Translations under genes and position numbers: made by a program
Source of the DNA: Algoriphagus boritolerans DSM 17298 = JCM 18970
GTDB lineage: Bacteria; Bacteroidota; Bacteroidia; Cytophagales; Cyclobacteriaceae
Assembly: GCF_900108085.1 (NCBI RefSeq)
Contig: NZ_FNVR01000031.1
Coordinates: 16,338-52,040 of the forward strand
Reading direction: 5' to 3'
Length of the DNA stretch: 35,703 nt
In this document: piece by piece, positions 24,260 to 33,330 of the stretch
Position numbering within the stretch: the first letter of the stretch is position 1
How the letters are laid out: each line of letters starts with the position of its first letter
The notes under the pieces: generated by a model
The model's input: only the letters and a program-made list of their open reading frames with translations
The model's database searches: none
Told to the model about the DNA's origin: nothing

Positions 24260-25711
24260 TTAATTCGAAGTGGTCGCTGAAGTCCGCTTGGGTACAAATG
24301 GCTCAAATGGATAATCCCGAGGCAATACTTCAATCCCGCTGGTTACTTTTAGCGGACTTTGCCCTGCAAAAGTGAGTTCGACAAAATAGCCTCTAAAGCC
24401 TTCCTCCGGTGCTTTCATTTGTACCTCGAGTTCGCCGGATTCCGGTAAGCTAATCTCTTCAGCTACCCAGTTTGGTCCAAAGACATCAATCATAAAATTC
24501 CGCTCCAAGGGATTGTAAGCCGACCAGAGTTTCACTGAAACCGGACGGTTTTTAGGATCGGTTTTTACCAGGATCTTATCCCCATCCACTTTCCATTCGT
24601 AGGATGGCCGAGGGGTTTTATTGAGGATTGACTCATAGAATGAAATCAAATTAGGTAGCGCATCAGAGTCGCCGACATCATGTCCGGAGTTGGGGACGTA
24701 CATCACGTGCTTTTCCCCGGGAAGTGCATCCCAGTAAAACTTCCAACTGTCCGGCTGGAAAAACTCATCTCCTGCGGCGTTGATTATCAGCTTGGGCATG
24801 TCGTATTCCGGTAGAAATGAATACGGTTCGGTAATTTCCATCAACCGTTCAAATTCAGGCGTGCCCACCCAATCCATCACGCCTTCCCGCACGTAATCTC
24901 CTACGGCCGGTGCCCAATACCCATAATTTCGCCAGTGATGCTCAAAGGAAGGAACCAGATTGAGCAGATCAATCACCACCGGTACGATTGCCACCACACG
25001 GTCATCCACGGCAGCAGTAGTCCATGTCGTCCAACCTCGCTTGGATGCCCCACCTACCACAAAGTTTTTCAGATCTTTAGTGTACTTTTCTTTAACCACA
25101 GTGGTCATAGCATCCATCGCCAGCTTGGCAGCTTTGGTCATCGGGAATCGAGCCAGCCAGATCGCATCTTCATCCTTGGCCCCGCCCTCGAGAAACTTCC
25201 TCCAACCATAGGATATTATTTCATCTTCATAGCGCTCACCAAAGGTGTCATTGGCAAAGGTAATCGGCTGAAATGGCACATTGTGAATCTGTGCCACGAT
25301 CGAATTGGTCTGCATCGAAGCGGCTAGAATTAGTGGATCGGGTTGCTCAGGCATTTTGGAATTGGTGCTGCCGCCTCCGATCCATAGCATGCCTGTTTCG
25401 TGGGGGGTATTTTTGGGGACGACGATCGAAACCCAATGCCACCACTCGGTTTTGTCGACAAGATCCGGAGTCAACCAGTGCTGTGAGTACATTTTCAGCA
25501 CAAGAAAATCGCTACTTTCTCCTGGGACAGAATGCACGATTTCGTAGCGAAAAGTAGAGTCCGGAGTGTGGACGTAATCCTTCAGCAAAGTTGCAGATTG
25601 AGTCTCAACTTCGATTTGGGTTTCAGCTGGTTTTTGACAGGAGAGAATCGTAAAAATGCTAAAAATCAGAATTATCCATTTTTTCAATAGAAAGTGTTTT
25701 TCTGTAGCCAT
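24260..25711 (-). CDS. PhoPQ-activated pathogenicity-related (PqaA) family lipoprotein
   Basis: A 483-residue alpha/beta-hydrolase-fold protein of the PqaA family (PF10142). The N-terminus has a basic start, a hydrophobic stretch and the lipobox ILSC (C25), predicting a lipid-anchored envelope protein. A serine-hydrolase triad is visible: S223 in GGASKRG, D315 in AAGDEFF and H344 in NSGHDVG. Other typical blocks are TEWWHWVSIVVP, WIGGGSTNS and RNYGYWAPAVGDY. Family members in enteric bacteria are under PhoP/PhoQ control, but the substrate is unknown. The pseudogenised esterase lies just downstream, suggesting a former pair of envelope hydrolases. The start is ATG 25711. The 412-nt upstream gap to the divergent kinase gene leaves ample room for promoters. 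Confidence 0.9.
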   Translation of the reverse strand: MATEKHFLLKKWIILIFSIFTILSCQKPAETQIEVETQSATLLKDYVHTPDSTFRYEIVHSVPGESSDFLVLKMYSQHWLTPDLVDKTEWWHWVSIVVPKNTPHETGMLWIGGGSTNSKMPEQPDPLILAASMQTNSIVAQIHNVPFQPITFANDTFGERYEDEIISYGWRKFLEGGAKDEDAIWLARFPMTKAAKLAMDAMTTVVKEKYTKDLKNFVVGGASKRGWTTWTTAAVDDRVVAIVPVVIDLLNLVPSFEHHWRNYGYWAPAVGDYVREGVMDWVGTPEFERLMEITEPYSFLPEYDMPKLIINAAGDEFFQPDSWKFYWDALPGEKHVMYVPNSGHDVGDSDALPNLISFYESILNKTPRPSYEWKVDGDKILVKTDPKNRPVSVKLWSAYNPLERNFMIDVFGPNWVAEEISLPESGELEVQMKAPEEGFRGYFVELTFAGQSPLKVTSGIEVLPRDYPFEPFVPKRTSATTSN

Positions 25712-26123
25712 AGCTGGATTGGGTTTAGTGTTGGGAAGTAAAAGCTAGAAAAAAAACAGGCAGCACCAAAATCGAAATGGAGCTTTTCGCGACTAAAAAT
25801 CAAAGTTGGGTTTCAGCTTGAGACTTTCCTGAAAACGCTGCAAGCGAGTAAACCACGGACTTTATGGCAAAACTTTCTACCCGAATTTGAATTCATTGAA
25901 ACTTCGCCTGAGAATTTTTGTGAAAAGTTTAGAGGCTCAATCAGGCGTGAAAAATGGTAACTTTCCAATCACCACTGGCTTTGCGTACTACAGGTTTATT
26001 TTATTTGCTTTGGAATAACTAGTTTTCTTTTATGGAATAAACTACTTTAATTTTATTAGTTTTCGAATAGCCAAACACGAATTTTATCTGCCACCCAATA
26101 AAGCCTTTAACCAATACGAGCAA
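25712..26123. other. Divergent intergenic region between the PqaA gene and the PAS kinase
   Basis: Non-coding, with room for two divergent promoters. An open stretch without any ATG (about 25739-25954, plus strand) encodes no family I recognise and is probably chance. The only supported regulatory candidate is the kinase promoter near 25980-26012. No repeats or hairpins stand out. Confidence 0.5.
25980..26012 (+). promoter_or_regulatory. Candidate promoter of the kinase-response regulator pair
   Basis: TTTG at 25980-25983, a 21-nt spacer, then TTGCTTTG at 26005-26012, which is one mismatch from the Bacteroidetes -7 consensus TAnnTTTG. This would give a leader of about 105 nt before the kinase start. 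Confidence 0.35.
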
Positions 26124-29100
26124 ATGAGCTTGCAAAAACCTTCAGTTGAGAATAACGGTGAGTTATTCAGCGCTTTTAAGGAAGTTTTATCTCAAAAGGA
26201 GTTTGAGGACCTGGCAGAGTTAGCATCCATTATCTGTCAAGCTCAAGTAGCGTACATTTCATTGTATGAGGGGAAATCGATTGTTTTTCATTCCGGCTTT
26301 GGCTTGAAATCCAGCGATTTATTGAAGTGTAAATCCTTTGGAGATCAGATGCTCTCCAGTCCGAATGAATTTCTTTTAATTGAGGATTTGCAAAGTGATG
26401 CCCGGTTTAAAACCCATCCTCTTGTCTCGTGCAGTAATGGATTTCGATTTTTTATCGGCATTTCCCTGAATTTCAAAGACTCTAGGATCAAGGGCTCCCT
26501 TTGTGTGATGGATTACTCGACTAAAGAGCTTCCGGACAGTCAGTTAAATGCCTTAAACAAATTGGCTGATCAGGTGGTGAACTTTTATGAGTCCCGGATG
26601 GATGGAATGTTGCTCAAGGAGTCCAAAAAAGAACTGGAGCAGGAACACCTTCGCCTTCAAAACATCATCGACGCAACAGAGGTGGGGACTTGGGAATGGA
26701 ATATTAAAACCGGAAAACTTTCCTATTCTTCAGGTTGGGCAGCGATGCTGGGGTACAAGCTTGAGGAGTTGGGCCCCATCACGAGAAGGACCCGCAGTCA
26801 CTTGATACATCCCCAAGACCTGGAAAGGTCCAATCAGTTACTGGATGAATACCTACACCGAAAATCCAAAATCTATCAGTGTGAAGTTCGAATGAGACAC
26901 AAAGACGGACATTGGGTTTGGATATTGGATCGGGGACAGGTGATGGCCTGGGATGAAAAAGGCACTCCTGCAGTAATGTTCGGGACCCACACAGATATCA
27001 GTCAGCAAGTGCTGGCAAAAGAACAACTGAGTACTCGGGAACGGAGATTTAGAGCATTGATTGAGAACAGTGACGATGCATTTGCCATTCTCGATCTTAA
27101 AGGGAAGCCCACGTATGTCTCGGCTTCCATTTCCAGAGTATTGGGCTACAGCGAACAAGAGGCCATGGAGCTCAATCTTTTTGAAATCACCCATCCGGAT
27201 GATCGGGATCAAGTGGCAGTGCATTTCAAAAATTCCCTTCAGCAACCCGGAATTCCCGTACCCGGCCATACCGGAAGAATCCTGCATAAAGATGGGACCT
27301 GGAGGTGGCTTTCGGCTAACATCACCTGTATGCTTCATGATCCGGTGATCAACGGAATCATCGACAACTTTAAGGATGTGACCGAAGAAGTCATTGCCGA
27401 GCAAAAGCTCGTTCAGAGTGAGCGTAGGTTCAAAAAGTTGGTGCTTGAGGGGGCTGATCTCATTTCGATTGTTGATGATCGGGGAAACTACCTTTACCTC
27501 AGCCCTAATTTTCAGTCTTATCTCGACATAGAAGTGGAGGAGCTGTTAGGCCAAAATGCCTTTTCCTTTATCCATCCTGACGATGTTACCTGGCTGAGCG
27601 ATGAGTTTAGTGCCATAGCTGTCCAAAAGCAGCTTAAGTCCTCCCCATATCGCTTTAGATCGAAAGACCACGAGTGGAGGTGGTTGCAGTCAGTAGCCAC
27701 CAACTTGACGGATGACCCGGATATCGGGGGAATCGTGATCAACTCGGTGGATATTACTAAGACAATTGAAGTTCAAAGCCAATTAAAGCTTGCAAACGAG
27801 CGATTTGAACTTATTCTTAGAGCCGGATCGGAAAGTATCTATGACTATAACCCCATCTCAAGGGAAATCTTCCTGAGTGAAGGATTTCGTGAAAATCTCG
27901 GTCTGGAGATCAAGTCAGACTTTGAGAATTTCGATACGATCTATGAAAGTTTGCATCCTCTGGACAGGGAAAGAGCTGTCAGTGAATTTATGGAGGCGAT
28001 GGAAGATGCCAGTAGGCAAGTGTGGGAAAGAGAATATCGGCTCCGTAAAGGGAATGGGGAGTATGCCTACATCCGGGACCGATCGATTCGCCTGAGAGAT
28101 CCAAATGGACGGACCGTCCGGGTGGTGGGTGCCATGCGGGACATGACAAGGGAATTCATTTCCCAAAAGTTGGATGAATTTGAAAAGCAACTCATCGAGC
28201 GCAGTCTGATGGAGAATGTTGATGAGCAGGAAATCTACACTGATTTTCTGCTTCAGTTAGAGTCTATCATACCCAATATGCGAGCTTCGGTACTCAGGAT
28301 CATCGACGGTAAGTTATCCAATTTTGCTTCGCCCTCCCTTGAGTTGGGTGTTATATCTGCCATTGAAGGGTTACCTGTTGGGGTTGGCCAAGGATCTTGT
28401 GGCACGGCAGCATTCCTCAAACAGCCCATTCTGGTGCAAGACGTACTTACAGATCCCTATTGGGAGGACTACAGAGAATTGGCAAAGCACTACGGCATTG
28501 GGGCCTGCTGGTCTTTCCCGATTTTCAACAATCAAGGTCAGGTCGCTGCCACCATCGCCAATTACTTTCATGAAAAGAAAACCACACAGGGAATAGAACT
28601 GCTCGTCCTGGAGCGAGCGCACCGTATTCTCGGGATCGTCATGGCCAAATTTGATTATTTGGAGAAGATCCGAAAAGACAATGAACGCTACGAAATAGTC
28701 AACAAATCCACCAAGGATGCCATCTTTGACTGGGATGTGCAGCGAGATATATTCACCTGGGGGGATAGTTTTCGAAGGAGTTTTGGACACGACTTTAGCC
28801 AAAGGAAATTCGAATTGCAGAACTGGGAGGAGTTAACCCATCCGGCTGATCGTGGCGAAAAAGATGCACCTTGGGCACAATTTCTCTCCGATCCCGGTCA
28901 GGATAAATGGGAAAATCAATTCAGGTTGCTCAAGTCTGACGGCACCTATGCTTTTGTAGAAGAGCATGCCTACATGGTGCGGGATGCGGAGGGGCTTCCG
29001 ATCCGGATGGTCGGAGTATTGCGTGACCGCACCGAACGATATACGATCGAATTACTCAAAGATACCCAGGAAAAAATATCCAATCACTTCAAGTCAGAGG

Positions 29101-32100
29101 AGCCACTGGAAGAGATCGTGAAAAATCTCCTTTCAGAACTGACCGATATTGGTGATTTTCAGGTCGGTGAAATATGGCTTACTGCTCAGGAGAATACCCA
29201 GCTGGCACTTGGAGCAACCAAGGGAATTTGGAATGATAGCGGGCTTTACTCCAAAGAAGAAGAAAGTTTGATACCACTGATAGAAAGAAAAGGACTACCG
29301 GCCAGGCTTTGGGATAGTAAGGAGGTAGTCTATTGGAATCAGCTGGATCAGACCAAAGATTTTCTTCGAAAAGAATGGGCGTCTGATTTTGGACTGGTAG
29401 CTGCTATCGGGATTCCCTTTATATCAGGAGATGAAATTCTGGGGGTTTGTCTTCTCTTTTCCAAAGAACCTATATCAGAGAAGAATATAAGTTTCCGGAT
29501 TCTTCGTGAATTGGTTCCGTTTATCGGACGGGAGTTACGAAGGAAACAGCAGGAGGAGGAATTGAAGCTCTTTTTTACCTATTCCCCTGATATCCTGGCG
29601 ATTTCCTCACCCAAGGGGTACTTTACCAAAGTCAACCCTGCTTTTTGTGAGCTTTTGGGCTACTCAGAGAAAGAATTGACTTACGTTCCGTTCACAAAAT
29701 TCCTGCATCCTGATGATCTTAAACGCACTGAGAAGGAGTTTGATGAAACATCGAAAGCGGAAAGGCTAGCTGAAAATTTTGTCAATCGGTACCGCACCAA
29801 ATCCGGTGACTATCGCTATATCTCCTGGAATTCCTCCGACGTTTTTGGTCCCAATAAGTTGGTCTTTGCCTATGGTCGGGATGTGACAGAATTCAAAAAA
29901 ATGGAAGAACTTCTGGAAAATGCCTCCTTGTTGGCAAGAGTGGGTGGTTGGGAAGTGGATTTGGAGCGGAATATCCACAGTTGGTCACAGGTGACGCGGG
30001 AGATTCATGAGTTAGACGAGCACCATATTTCTGATTTGACCGAATCGATAAATTATTACCGGGAGGATTTCAGGGACATGGTGAGGAATAAAGTCTCCCA
30101 AACCATTGAACTGGGAACGCAATTCGATTTTGAAGCAGTGATCGTCACAGCAAAAGGAAATGAAAAATGGGTGAGAGCAATCGGGGAAGCAGAGCAGGTT
30201 CAGGGGAAAACCGTCCGGATATTCGGCTCGATTCAGGATATCCATGACAATAAAATCATGGAGGAGCGGCTCCGAGGTGTCTCTGACAACGTGCCGGGTG
30301 TCATTTTCCAATACACCATCAAACCTGAAGGTACTGATGAGTTAAGCTATGTAAGCAAAGGTTCAGAGTTGATTTGGGGACTTTCTCCGGAGGAGTGCAT
30401 GAATGACAGCTCCAAAATCTGGTCGCAAGTGGCAGGAGGAGGGGATATGCAGGCGCTTCAGCGAAGCATTCAATTTTCCGCAGAGACTCTGGAAAAGTGG
30501 AATTTTGAGTGGCGGGTTTTGTCCCTTGACGGACAGATTCGCTGGCACCATGGGATGGGTATTCCTTCCCGCAAGCCCGACGGGACAGTCATTTGGGACT
30601 CCCTAGTCATGGACGTCACCGAAAGGAAAAAGCTTGAAAACCTCCTGGAGCAATCTTCCCGAATGGCCAAGATTGGGAGTTGGGAAATAGATGCACGAAT
30701 GACCCCGTATTTTTTGGAGTGGAATGCCACCACCGCAGCTATCCTGGAGACAGACCTGGGCGGCGTGTCATTGGAGGAGGCGATTCAGGTTTATCCCAAG
30801 GAATTTCAAAAAATCGTCCAAGAAGCCATGCATTTACTCCTGGAGAAGGGTGTATCATTTGATCAGGAATTGCCGCTCTACACGGCCAAAGGAAATAAAA
30901 AGTGGATTAGATGCCTGGGTCAGGCTCAGGTGTTGGGTGGGAAAGTGATTCGGGCTTTTGGAAGTTTTCAGGACATCCACGACCGCAAGGTCACCGAATT
31001 GGAATTCAAGCAACTTTTTCAGGAGCGAAATTCCATTTTGGAAAGTATCGGCGACGGTTTCTTTGCCTTGGACAAGAATTGGACCGTAACCTACTGGAAT
31101 AATCAAGCAGAGAAATTATTGCATGTCGATAAGGAAACGATCGTCGGCAAAAATCTCTGGGGCGTATTCCATCAGGAAACGAACACTTTATCCTATGTCA
31201 ATTATCATCACGCATTAGAAACCGGCGAGACGATTCACTTTGAAGAATGTTATGAAAAATTAGACACCTGGTTTTCCGTATCTGTATTTCCTTCCGATTC
31301 AGGTCTCACCGTTTATTTCAAAGACATCACCTCAGCTAAGCAATCCGAAAAGCTCCTCAGCGAGTCCAATGAACGCTTTGAAAAAGTGGCCGAAGCTACA
31401 AACGATGCGATTTGGGATTATCAGATCGAGTCAGGGGAAGTGTTTTTCGGGAAAGGCTTCCATTCCTTATTCGGCTTCCCGCTGGATATGCCCATGCCGG
31501 AGTTTGAGCTGCTCACCGAATTCATTCATCCTGAAGACAAAGAGCGGGTGCTGAGCAGATTGAATTCTTATCAACATGATCCCGCGATCAACTCCTGGAA
31601 TGACGAATACCGATTTAAGAAGGCGGATAATTCCTACGCCTATGTGATCAATCGGGCCACGTTTATCAGAAACAGTCAAGGGAAACTGCTTCGAATCATC
31701 GGAGCTATCACGGATATTACGGACCGTAAAAATTACGAGGAATCACTCAAAGTCCTCAATCAAAATCTGGAAAAGCAGGCAAGAGAACTCGCCACTTCCA
31801 ATGCTGAACTGGAACATTTTGCCTATGTCGCCTCTCATGATTTGCAGGAGCCGCTGAGGATGGTGTCCAGCTTCCTGACCCAACTGGACCGCAGGTATAG
31901 GGACAAGTTGGACGAGAAGGCCCAGCAGTATATCCATTTTGCCGTCGATGGGGCAGTACGAATGAGAAGGATCATTCTGGATCTTCTGGAATTTTCCAGA
32001 GTGGGCAAAGAAAAGGAAAGAAATGAGCGCGTACGACTGCAGGAACTGGTCGATGAGGTGATCAGCCTGCATAAGCAGTCGATCGAGGAAAATGACGGAA

Positions 32101-32477
32101 AAGTTCGCTACGAGGGACTGGAAAGTATCGTCTGCTATCGAGTTCCGATTTTTCAGGTGATCCAAAATTTAATTGGCAACGCACTCAAATATTCCCGGGC
32201 CGGGGTACCTCCGGAGGTTTTGGTCAAATCCGAAGATGTGGGGGATGCTTGGCTGATTTCTGTAAAAGACAATGGGCTGGGGATCAAAGAAGAATACTTT
32301 GATAAAATTTTTGTTATTTTTCAGCGACTTCATCGCAAAGATGAATACCAAGGCTCTGGAATGGGGCTTGCAATTGTTAAAAAAATCATTGAAGGGCTGG
32401 GAGGCAGGATTTGGTTGGAGTCAGTGTACGGTCAGGGTAGTACTTTTTATTTCACCATTCCAAAATCAGGAAAATGA
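26124..32477 (+). CDS. Giant soluble multi-PAS/GAF sensor histidine kinase
   Basis: A 2117-residue cytoplasmic kinase with no membrane segment or signal peptide. Approximate domain order: GAF 30-155; PAS 178-303, 306-432, 434-553 and 556-686; GAF 690-850; PAS 855-980; GAF 985-1145; PAS 1150-1262, 1265-1383, 1385-1505, 1508-1627, 1632-1745 and 1750-1870. A coiled coil then leads to HisKA (about 1895-1962) and HATPase (2005-2115). The phospho-acceptor is H1905 in ASHDLQEPLRM. The ATP site shows the N-box (N2019 in NLIGNALKYS), DNGLGI (D2049) and GSGMGLAIVKKI. Many PAS units end in the PAC-type pattern VTERK or ITDRK, and many contain HPDD. The HisKA type resembles bacteriophytochrome kinases. 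The gene overlaps the response regulator by 4 nt (ATGA). The signals sensed cannot be read from sequence. Confidence 0.93.
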   Translation: MSLQKPSVENNGELFSAFKEVLSQKEFEDLAELASIICQAQVAYISLYEGKSIVFHSGFGLKSSDLLKCKSFGDQMLSSPNEFLLIEDLQSDARFKTHPLVSCSNGFRFFIGISLNFKDSRIKGSLCVMDYSTKELPDSQLNALNKLADQVVNFYESRMDGMLLKESKKELEQEHLRLQNIIDATEVGTWEWNIKTGKLSYSSGWAAMLGYKLEELGPITRRTRSHLIHPQDLERSNQLLDEYLHRKSKIYQCEVRMRHKDGHWVWILDRGQVMAWDEKGTPAVMFGTHTDISQQVLAKEQLSTRERRFRALIENSDDAFAILDLKGKPTYVSASISRVLGYSEQEAMELNLFEITHPDDRDQVAVHFKNSLQQPGIPVPGHTGRILHKDGTWRWLSANITCMLHDPVINGIIDNFKDVTEEVIAEQKLVQSERRFKKLVLEGADLISIVDDRGNYLYLSPNFQSYLDIEVEELLGQNAFSFIHPDDVTWLSDEFSAIAVQKQLKSSPYRFRSKDHEWRWLQSVATNLTDDPDIGGIVINSVDITKTIEVQSQLKLANERFELILRAGSESIYDYNPISREIFLSEGFRENLGLEIKSDFENFDTIYESLHPLDRERAVSEFMEAMEDASRQVWEREYRLRKGNGEYAYIRDRSIRLRDPNGRTVRVVGAMRDMTREFISQKLDEFEKQLIERSLMENVDEQEIYTDFLLQLESIIPNMRASVLRIIDGKLSNFASPSLELGVISAIEGLPVGVGQGSCGTAAFLKQPILVQDVLTDPYWEDYRELAKHYGIGACWSFPIFNNQGQVAATIANYFHEKKTTQGIELLVLERAHRILGIVMAKFDYLEKIRKDNERYEIVNKSTKDAIFDWDVQRDIFTWGDSFRRSFGHDFSQRKFELQNWEELTHPADRGEKDAPWAQFLSDPGQDKWENQFRLLKSDGTYAFVEEHAYMVRDAEGLPIRMVGVLRDRTERYTIELLKDTQEKISNHFKSEEPLEEIVKNLLSELTDIGDFQVGEIWLTAQENTQLALGATKGIWNDSGLYSKEEESLIPLIERKGLPARLWDSKEVVYWNQLDQTKDFLRKEWASDFGLVAAIGIPFISGDEILGVCLLFSKEPISEKNISFRILRELVPFIGRELRRKQQEEELKLFFTYSPDILAISSPKGYFTKVNPAFCELLGYSEKELTYVPFTKFLHPDDLKRTEKEFDETSKAERLAENFVNRYRTKSGDYRYISWNSSDVFGPNKLVFAYGRDVTEFKKMEELLENASLLARVGGWEVDLERNIHSWSQVTREIHELDEHHISDLTESINYYREDFRDMVRNKVSQTIELGTQFDFEAVIVTAKGNEKWVRAIGEAEQVQGKTVRIFGSIQDIHDNKIMEERLRGVSDNVPGVIFQYTIKPEGTDELSYVSKGSELIWGLSPEECMNDSSKIWSQVAGGGDMQALQRSIQFSAETLEKWNFEWRVLSLDGQIRWHHGMGIPSRKPDGTVIWDSLVMDVTERKKLENLLEQSSRMAKIGSWEIDARMTPYFLEWNATTAAILETDLGGVSLEEAIQVYPKEFQKIVQEAMHLLLEKGVSFDQELPLYTAKGNKKWIRCLGQAQVLGGKVIRAFGSFQDIHDRKVTELEFKQLFQERNSILESIGDGFFALDKNWTVTYWNNQAEKLLHVDKETIVGKNLWGVFHQETNTLSYVNYHHALETGETIHFEECYEKLDTWFSVSVFPSDSGLTVYFKDITSAKQSEKLLSESNERFEKVAEATNDAIWDYQIESGEVFFGKGFHSLFGFPLDMPMPEFELLTEFIHPEDKERVLSRLNSYQHDPAINSWNDEYRFKKADNSYAYVINRATFIRNSQGKLLRIIGAITDITDRKNYEESLKVLNQNLEKQARELATSNAELEHFAYVASHDLQEPLRMVSSFLTQLDRRYRDKLDEKAQQYIHFAVDGAVRMRRIILDLLEFSRVGKEKERNERVRLQELVDEVISLHKQSIEENDGKVRYEGLESIVCYRVPIFQVIQNLIGNALKYSRAGVPPEVLVKSEDVGDAWLISVKDNGLGIKEEYFDKIFVIFQRLHRKDEYQGSGMGLAIVKKIIEGLGGRIWLESVYGQGSTFYFTIPKSGK

Positions 32478-32899
32478 AAAAAATACACGTGTTAATTGTG
32501 GAGGATAATGAAGGCGATATTATCCTGCTCAGGGAAGTATTGGAACAAAGGCCAACCATCCGGAAAATATCTGTGGCCAAAACCGGTCAGGAAGCCGTTG
32601 ATTTCGTCATGAAAGCGGGGAATTTTGCCGGGGAAGAGACACCTGACCTGATCCTCCTGGACATCAACCTCCCCCTAAAAAACGGCCACGAAGTCTTGGA
32701 AATCATCAAAACTCACGGGGAGTATCGGTCCATTCCCATCATCATGTTGACCACCTCCTCTTCACCCGACGATATCAATCTGTCCTACTTCCAGCATGCC
32801 AACCTCTACATCACCAAGCCAAGCGATATGAATGCCTTTGAGGAGGTCCTGGACGGGGTAGATGCTTTTTTTATCAACTTGATCCAGCTGCCGTGCTAA
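32474..32899 (+). CDS. Single-domain response regulator (Rcp1-type)
   Basis: A 141-residue CheY-like receiver with no output domain. The acidic pair is in VEDNEGD (E10, D11), the phospho-acceptor is D63 in LILLDINLP, the switch Thr is in MLTTSSS, and the conserved Lys is K115 in ITKPSD. The insertion-rich loop (MKAGNFAGEETPD) and the sequence style match Rcp1 regulators that partner phytochrome-like kinases. The ATG overlaps the kinase stop by 4 nt, so this is the cognate partner. With no DNA-binding domain it must act by protein interaction or as a phosphate relay. The 3' end overlaps the convergent small membrane gene by 4 nt. Confidence 0.95.
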   Translation: MKKIHVLIVEDNEGDIILLREVLEQRPTIRKISVAKTGQEAVDFVMKAGNFAGEETPDLILLDINLPLKNGHEVLEIIKTHGEYRSIPIIMLTTSSSPDDINLSYFQHANLYITKPSDMNAFEEVLDGVDAFFINLIQLPC

Positions 32900-33171
32900 A
32901 AGAAACTTCCGATGGTGAAAAGGGTACAAGCTGCCAAGGCCACCACGCTGACTTTGGTCAAAAAGGGAGTGGAATTCCTAACCCAATACCGGATACCAAT
33001 CACCAGGAAATACACCTGTAACAGCAGGAAGGGGATCGTGAGCAATTCTCTCAGCATCCCAACTACGGGATAGTCAATTTCCAGGACATTAATCAAACCC
33101 AAGAGCAGAAAGTAGCAGACAATGATGAAATTGATCAGGGTCAGATTGATGGATTTGATCTGTTTGGACAT
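32896..33171 (-). CDS. Small membrane protein of unknown function
   Basis: A 91-residue protein with three predicted transmembrane helices (about 11-33, 43-62 and 70-90) and short polar loops. I do not recognise a family. The start is ATG 33171 and the stop is TAG at 32896, convergent with the response regulator by a 4-nt overlap. Hydrophobicity is consistent along the whole frame and codon use resembles the neighbours, so it is probably a real gene. No partner gene points to a role. Confidence 0.65.
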   Translation of the reverse strand: MSKQIKSINLTLINFIIVCYFLLLGLINVLEIDYPVVGMLRELLTIPFLLLQVYFLVIGIRYWVRNSTPFLTKVSVVALAACTLFTIGSFF

Positions 33172-33278
33172 GGGTGAATTACACGGAAATCGGGGTCAAG
33201 TTGCAACTAAGCCGTGACAATCTAGGTAGAAAAAAAGAGCTTGACTATTTGATCCTGCGGAAGGATTGGCTATAGCTT

Positions 33279-33324
33279 AGGTGCATCTATTTGCCAAAAA
33301 TGGCTGAATTTGTGCACCTTTTTT
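33279..33324 (+). terminator. Candidate plus-strand terminator-like hairpin
   Basis: AGGTGCA (33279-33285) and TGCACCT (33313-33319) form a 7-bp stem followed by a T-run to 33324. Inside the 27-nt loop a second stem, GCCA (33293-33296) with TGGC (33301-33304), can form. No plus-strand gene lies immediately upstream, so its client transcript is unclear. Confidence 0.4.
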
Positions 33325-33330
33325 GATTTT

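Noticed and set aside
25739..25954. Open reading frame in the kinase upstream region
   Set aside because: It has no ATG and no recognisable family, and is short enough to occur by chance.
26124..32477. Membrane-bound sensor kinase
   Set aside because: No hydrophobic segment long enough to span a membrane is present anywhere in the 2117 residues.
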